A stretch of DNA of 23,721 nt from Echinostoma caproni (taxonomy: Eukaryota > Platyhelminthes > Trematoda > Plagiorchiida > Echinostomatidae). Below, in pieces: positions 13,101 to 20,700 of this stretch. Location: contig UZAN01048480.1 of NCBI GenBank assembly GCA_900618425.1, forward strand, positions 328 through 24,048, written 5' to 3'. How positions within the stretch are numbered: the first letter of the stretch is position 1; every line of letters starts with the position of its first letter. A program made the position numbers and the translations under genes. The notes beneath the pieces were generated by a model. It made no database searches, was not told the DNA's origin, and worked only from the letters and a program-made list of their open reading frames with translations.

Positions 13101-14756
13101 ACCGTCGAGAAGAAGCCTCAGGTACCCCGCTCCTACGTCTATCTAACGGGGTTTTTTGACCGGCAAACTGCCCTTCACCGTGTCTATGTGCTCGAGTAAC
13201 CTCTCTTGGGTGAGAGTGGATAGACAAAGTAACCTAGGAGGTACCCAAGCAACTGGCCTTGTGAAACTGAGCTTTCTCTGGCCTCTACCCGTTGACCTTT
13301 AAGGCATGGTTTGATCTGTGACCGTGAGGAGCCATACCGTACAGCTCGCAGGGTCATGGAGGCACGCATGCCATCACTCCACGTCAAGATGCATTCTCGT
13401 CAGTTGCCAATCGTCATCACCAGACTATATCTTTTGGCTAGGAAACAACCTCTCACATTCTCACTCCAATCATGCCATTCGTTGTTATTCCTGCTACGTT
13501 CTCGCTGATCTGAGATCCCCTTCAAACCTGCATTTTTCCCGGTGGATAGAATTGCGATCATGATTTGTCACATTTGTTCTACATTGTGATCTGTCACGTT
13601 TCCCGCTCGCAAGGCTCAACCGGAGATTGGAAACAGGATTCTGTTTAAAGCCTGCAAATTTTCCCGGATTTATTCCGAGTCAATCCGACGTTCCGTCTCT
13701 CGCTCTCCTAAGGTGAATTGAGGCTATACGAACAGACTGTATGTAGCACTGCTGCTTGCATTCGAGTGCCAATTTGACAGAAAATCAATCAGTTTAAGTT
13801 GAGTAAGTGATGCAGAAAGAACCCACTTTACTAACATTTACTGGCTACGCTTTCTCTGTCTTAAGCGTTGACCAATTACGTAGAAATTCAACTTCTTGGA
13901 AGGGACTAAACCGGCACACTGGTATTTGTACCAGTGGAACTGCGCACAGCGTTTGCTATTAGGGTATGGTCTTCACTCCCCACCGTTTTCTTTGATCCCA
14001 AAATATATCAGTACGATTCATTCGCGATAGAATTATTTTGTTTGGTAGTCGTCAAACACCGCTGGACTGCTTTGGTGGCTCGTCCGCAAACAGTACTTTT
14101 TATGTCCCTCCCCGAAACCGACCAGCAAACGTTCTGGTTGGAATTTTGCTATCAATTATTTGCCCAGGGAATTGTTCCCAATTGACGCCATATTAACCTC
14201 TTTATACTCCTAAATAATTCGTAATATTATCAATGAAACCTGTGGATGCTGCATGTTTCAACCACTGATTGGAAGGGATTTAATAAATGCAGTTAGCTAC
14301 TGATAATGAGTATTCTGTTTTGGGTGATGGTGGCCTGGTGGTAACGTCACCAGATCATCACCTTGGGGAACGTGTTTTCGAATCCCAACACCACCGCCTG
14401 ACTTCCCCCACGGCATCCCTCTGATTGGCCGCTTCCCTCTTCCTGAAAATTGTATCACTGTGTATTCAGTGAAAGGAAGTATAATGAAAAAAAAACATGA
14501 AGTCACTTTGTGTTGGTGTATGTTGCGCTATGTCACGTCATAAATAGCGTAATTGCATGATCTTCGTTTATTCTGTTATGTTCTCCACATTTATCATTTT
14601 GGACCGATGCCAACTTTTTTGATAAGGTCAATCAATAGAATGTATATTGATTTTGATGACTGTGCTAATTACATTACAAATGTGTATAACATATACGAGT
14701 AATCGTCTCGCACTCTGTTCACTTGAGACCCGCACAACAACTTGATAATTCGTCGT

Positions 14757-14788
<32 letters not shown>

Positions 14789-17700
14789 AGCACTGATCGC
14801 ATTCAACTTGGTCTATTCTGACATCTTAGGTCATCCGTGTCGAAGGATGATCACTGGAGTGCTCAGTTTGCGTAACACGGGCCTGTTCCGCACTGACCGA
14901 ATGAGGGTTTCAATCTGTTCACGGTCTAAGGTTCGGTGTGCACACTGTCCTACTCGATTGGATGAAGTTGATCTTGTCCTGTGTGTGTGTCAATCAGTGG
15001 TATAGCTCCATTTCCTGTATAAAAGCACTATGTGCGAGGGTGAGATATGGAAGAGGTTAACGCGCTGTAACAAGTGTGTGTTTTCGTCACCTGGTCAATG
15101 ATGTTTTCCAATTCGGTCTCACGGGTTAGGTGACCTAGAAACTTCGGCCTCGAATTCGATTGATTGTATCGAGCGTAAATGATTTCATTAAAAGGCCTGA
15201 CTAAGTGGTACGTTCCTGTTCATATGCGTAAACGTATAAAACAGTTCGGAGTGCATAAATAATCGGACGATATTGTATCCGAACTGTACAGCCATTTTGC
15301 GATCCCTTTTTATTAATAACCCTGTCTGAGCTTATGGCAACTCTTCTCCCGAGTTCACCACGGAAAGTGGTGTTCGTCAGGATTGCTCTCTCTCTCTCTC
15401 TCCTTGTCCATCCAAGCTTCTCATTTTTTTATTACACACATTTTGTGATGAACAGCAGATAGGGTGAATCCGATAGTCACGAAGATCTGCTGTTCAGTGA
15501 TGGAAATCGGTAACCTAAGACCAGGTCAGGCGTGGTATTCAAGCTGCCTACCACCAAAGTTAGGTGGCAGCATCGAGTCTCGAACCTCGGATCACAACAC
15601 GCCGGTGACTGCGACTGATCCGCTACATCACTACCCTAATGGCATGGAATCTGATTCTGGAAACTGCACTGTCCTTGTGCGCGGATAGCTGCATCGATTT
15701 GCTTCCAGGTGTTAGACTGTTTGATCTACAGTATGCAGACGTTATTACACCGATAAGTTGCAAGCTTTTTTAGATGGTTTTAATGATAATGTAGCTATTT
15801 TCGGTATGCACTCTACACCTTCAAAGTACAAAGTATCGCTACAAGACTGGGTTGGTCCAGCACCCAACCTCACTCCAACTAGGGCAAGAATATAGCAACT
15901 GGACAAGGTTTCTTATTTGGGCAGCTATTTTTCACCTGGTGGACGTATCACTGACAAAGTGTTAGCTCTTATCCAGAAGGCTCAATTGGCATTTGCCAAC
16001 TTTTGATATCTGTAGCGTTGCCGCTACTTCCAGCTGCCTATCAAGGGTCGATTGTGTACTGCAACAGTTCAGCCAGTGGTACTTTATGATTCCAAGACTT
16101 CATTATTGGGAAAGCAAGATAAAAGTGAACTATCAGTGTTCAAGCATCGTTGTTTATGCCGTGTGGCACGAGTCTGGGGTACTTTATATATATATATATA
16201 TATATGTCTGTGTTGTGTATGTCATTTCGTATATGGTTAAGGTGCTCCCTGTTTACCGAGGGAGGTATTAACTAGAAAAAAATAAAGGCTGGTCAAACTA
16301 ATATCGAGGGTAAAAAACCCTCGGGTTAAGCTGAGCTGAATGCTATCAGGCGCGTCCTCAGGTTGTGGTTAGGGGTGTATCTTCACCGAAGAAGGTTACC
16401 TGTGAATAAGTTGTAGCATACCGCAACAAATAAGCAGTCGCGAACAAACAACGGTGACAATGCCAGGGTGTGGTGGGTTTGAGGCTGGTCACCTGGGTCC
16501 CATGTAAAAGCCGCATAAGCCCAATGACGCAACCAATAACGGTGCACAACAGTGCATGGGCTTTTAAAAGGGTTTTCAAAAGCTGAAATGAAATGATTAC
16601 GCAGGGAGAGTTATGTCACACAGAAAGTCAATAAAACCGTATGGGTTTGATGTCAGTACGTTCGCTTTCCAGGAGAACTTGGGTGGTGAAGTACCCTGCC
16701 AGGCATTCATTTCAATTGGACTGAAATACACCTAATTAATTCGAGTTGCTTCTAAAATTCAACTGAAGCTGCTTGATTATAATGGTTCACATGGTGAACG
16801 AAGTTCTTATGCATATGTACCTTTGGATTCGATTCCCAGGTATCTGTAACAATCTATTTGGTCTCTCTCTTCCGACCTCCATAGATTACGTTGGTTGGGG
16901 CATGTATTACTCATGTCTCCAAATAGGTTGCCACGACGAGCGATGTTCGTCGAGGCAAGTCGTGGGTGGAAGAAAGTCAAGGGCAGCCAAGCTAAGACCT
17001 GGCACGAGGGTATGAAAACCCTGACCAGGGGACTGGGTCACATAGTTCCCGTTAGGCTTCCTGGCTGGAGACCTCGAGAAGATCGTACCCGATGGTTAGA
17101 GACACTGAATGATATGGCTGAGTGTCGTAAACAGTGACGTTCTTGCATTTTCTCAATTTCTTTGCGGCCATAGTTTACTGAAGTTCTAAATTTTCTCTTC
17201 GTCTCTACCTTCAACTTTCCTGTCCTTCTCCTATTATTCATCCAAATGGACAGCCAAAAGACAGCAAGCAAAACCGACAGACGAAGGTGCATGGTTAATG
17301 CTTGTTCAAACTGAACTGAAACTCTCTTCCGGTAACTTTAGTACTCGTTTGTCGAAGTAGTAAAAATCGTTATTATGTTCAAAATTTGTTTTGTAAACCA
17401 GAGTACTCACTAAAGTGATGACTGTGTATTTCACTAATGTGTTCGCCATGGCAGCAATTTTCACTCCATCAATTTGATTTAATTCAGTATCATTTTTGTT
17501 TATTTTAATCTTTTTTCCTTTTCAGTGGTGTAAATCCTCCGGATTTCACTCTTTACAAAGATCCTTTCAACAATCCATCATTTAACAAAATTTATAAAGG
17601 TAAGTCCAATTATTGGTCATATTTGCGTTGTCGACCCCATTCATCTCTGTCAGATGCTACAACATTTGACTCCACTGATCTCCTTTGGTCCCACAGACAG

Positions 17701-20700
17701 CGATTGTCGGTACACGGTAATCACACTCCCGTTAGAGCCCACCTACTGTCTAATCCGTACATCTTTGCATTTTCAAGTTATCCATTATTTGCTCGATTGT
17801 TTTGTCATGTTTTTCGCATTGATTCTTGGTTGCCTGGTTGTAATCCTGTGTTTTACTAACTTTTACTGCGTGCTAAGTGACTCGTTTTAGTACTCAAAAA
17901 GTGTTTGTCGTCAGGTCGTAGGAAATTACTGCTTCTGACCTGGGTCGATCAGATTTGTTTTTCCTGTGTTCACTGGGCAATGTCACGTATTAACCAGTAT
18001 TTTCTTAACGGGCGAAGATAAATTCGCCTCAGTATTTCCGCACGGCGATGTTTCGCGTCCTCATGTTCTGGTCGCATTGTGATCATCTAAGCTCACGGAT
18101 AAACTTGGCGTGGAGGAAGTCTATTCCTAGCGGATCTTCTCATGCCCGCTTTTGGACCAAAATAGAAACGCCTTCACGTTGTCTCATCTACTCCTGTATT
18201 GAGACATACTCTCCATCTGATGCCTGTATGCACCAACTAGGGCTGAAATAATGGATAGCAATGAGCGAACTGCGTGCACAAACAGACTCCGGTCGATTGT
18301 AATTATGTCGTGTGTTAAATGGCAGCGCTTTAATTGGCCGCTTCCCCCTTCCTCAAAAGTTGTATCTTCCTGTATTTAATAAAAGGAAGTAAAAATGACA
18401 ATGACAACAACAATGTGGCCCAAACCATTAAGCTCGTAAATGAACGCCTACAAACACCCTCCGGATTGGAACACATGTCAACTTGAGAAATCTGATTTTG
18501 CGAAATGTGACGGGGTCAAGGCAATGGTCTGGCACAGCTGACAAAGTCGAACAAGATCCAAACAGTTGTACCGTTCTTCCCGTTTTTTTCACTTCATATA
18601 GACAATGAAATTCTTCAGTGAATAGAACTGATGTATCCACTGTTCACGTGCACTTGATGCGTCGCGCGAGAGGATGAAAAGTTTGTGATAACCTCGTCCT
18701 TATGTGTGAAAACAAAAGTTTTACGGTACGCTATTTTACTATACCTGAGCTGCACGGGGTTTCAGTGGATTTTCGTTGATTAGATGAAGGGACATGATTA
18801 CGGGTTGGTTCTTGAAATCGCTAAATATATCGGAGGTGGTGTACGCAATTTTGTGCCGGGACTGTGACCAACATTACGTAGGATAGACGGGCAACTCATC
18901 TACCCGAACACACTACGACGCGCTGACCCGAACGAGGTCACTATCAACGAGGCAAAAGTAGTGATAGGGCAAAGAGGAAGGTCGAACGTCCGACCCTTGA
19001 AGCCTGTGTTCAACCTCTACTCATTCAGTCTACACGTGGAAATCGATAAACGTCACGCAAAGACTGTAAAACCAATGAGGAACGGGAGATTGCTGGACAG
19101 ACTGACGCAGCGCAAACCACAGCCAGTTGTACAAGTAGGCAAAATTTATTCGCACGCATTATCGTCTGATAACGAGTCCTAGTCTGTATCGAAACGACAC
19201 AATGATTAGTAGCACTTAGTGCTTTCCCTGTCTTTCTCAGTATTTATAGGTAGATATTGATTTGAGCTGACTGTCCTTCGGACTTCACTTTCACGCACAA
19301 TCCTCACTTCACCGATTCAACCGTACCACGCCTGAACAAACATGAATTGGTAATTTGCTTCAGCCATAGTATGGGCTGGTTGGCACAGTGGTAACGCACA
19401 CGCCTTTCACGTGATAGGTTCAAATCCCGGACGGGACGGTAAATGTGCACTACTGATGAGGTCCAATAAGAGCGAAACTCGAATCTAGTGCTTCCGAGTG
19501 TATAGTTGAATCGATGAACTGAGGATTGTGTGTGAAGATGAGGTCCGAAGGACAGTCAGCTGAAATCAATAAGAGCCAATTATCCCACTCCACTACTCAC
19601 AAGTAATTGTGAATCAAATGCTGAACGTGTTCATCTCACCGGGTGAAGTAAACCTCACGATCACGTGGAACTATCCTGATCACTCGTTAATTGACAACCT
19701 TGGCTGTGTAGTTTATAGTTAGGAACCTCATTGGGCTCCAACAGACTGAATTTCATTAGTTCATTTTTATCAGCATAAATTAAGTTCAATCTTCTTCTTT
19801 GACGGACATGGGAAACCTCTTTCCTTTCACGATGATTTTATTGTTCTTTTTGCTGAAGGCTTTCCCTGTCCTTATAGCAGATTGTGAACGTGTGAAAACC
19901 AGAGTGGGTAACTTCGTCGGTGTGATCATCCTTTTCGCATTCTGATTTCTTTCAGTATGCCCTCTCGGGGATCGGGAAAAATTGCGTATTGTTTGGTCTC
20001 TACCGTCGTTAAAGGACAAATATGAGTACGTGTTCTCATTTCGCCCCCCCCCGTCAGATTTAAGATGTGCATAATCTCTAATCATGTTCACTATTGTTCC
20101 GGTTCAAGACTTTTCTATCCTTTTTTAGACTCAGTGGTATTTTTTAAACGCGATCGTGTATTTGATTGTCGTGAATGGGAGCTTTTTGCTACTTCTCTTC
20201 ATGTACGGTGATGGTTTTCACCCACTAAATTGTCACTACATATTCTTGTTACTGTTGTGAATGTTCAGTACACTTCGTTTTTACAAGGTCCATTAGAGTG
20301 ACTTAAACACCGGGCTTTGGAATGCCAACTACTGAAGATCCCAGTGGGTCAGAAATTGTGAAATTGTTCATCATTCCCGAATCAGCCCCCCCCCCCCCCN
20401 CCCTATTGGCATTGAAGGGGTGTATCAAGAGACCACCGGAACATCATCCACTTTCTTTGGCCCGCATATTCGTTTTATGTGATGTATATATCAAGGTAAA
20501 CCGTACATATATCTTTTCTGATCTATTAGTTTTGCACTTTTGACATTTCGTTTCTAGTCAAACTGACGAGCCAACATATTTCAATGATGGCTGTTGTGAT
20601 TACATTCTTACCACCACGACAACTACCGTGAGATACTACTCACCTTTGAGAGTAGTACGCAAAATAATGCAACTGGTGGCTTCTTTCACCGGTCGAAGAT

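Larger units (their letters stand above)
15295..17325 (+). mobile_element. LINE copy interrupted by two insertions
   Basis: The element starts by about 15295 (SLFINNPV-AYGNSSPEF, then FTTESGVRQDC from 15351). It is split by SINE B (15424-15637) and resumes with ALSLCADSCIDLLPGVRLFD and LQYADV (YADV at 15732-15743 in place of YADD). SYLGSYFSPGG (from 15911) and SVFKHRCLCRVARVW (to about 16180) follow. A second insert of about 640 bp follows a (TA)n tract. The tail resumes near 16820 and includes LHRLRWLGHVLLM, LPRRAMFVEASRGWKK and WLETLNDMAECRKQ, with a stop at 17135-17137 and the shared 3' end to about 17325. Stops and the YADD change make it inactive. Confidence 0.8.
8170..17525 (+). other. 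Intron 5 (9356 bp), repeat-rich
   Basis: GTAAGT donor and ttttcag acceptor. Its flanking exons join without loss of family residues, so no exon need be sought inside. Identified contents: LINE fragment 10150-10745, hammerhead-like element end about 11470-11600, SINE A 14323-14495, (TG)n 14759-14788, the interrupted LINE 15295-17325 and SINE B 15424-15637. I can assign nothing in 8170-10149, 10800-11289, 11640-12900, 13420-14322 or 14496-15294. Confidence 0.85.
17600..20557 (+). other. Intron 6 (2958 bp)
   Basis: GTAAGT donor and tttctag acceptor. It contains a truncated SINE A (18331-18412), a Penelope-like remnant (18815-19060), an inverted repeat with a tRNA-like/hammerhead-like unit (19256-19570), and C-runs at 20044-20052 and 20386-20403. 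The segments 17600-18330, 18413-18814 and 19571-20043 hold nothing I can name. Confidence 0.82.

Noticed and set aside
17891..17996. Alternative exon between F and H with an acceptor (gttttag) and an RRKLLLLTW stretch resembling the TITW block.
   Set aside because: Its only phase-compatible donors are weak and it would make the segment before GHEG too long. The exon at 20558-20627 fits length, phase and splice signals better.
19373..19440. Functional tRNA gene.
   Set aside because: A and B boxes are good, but no complete cloverleaf with paired acceptor stem is evident. The unit continues into the hammerhead-like sequence as a SINE would.
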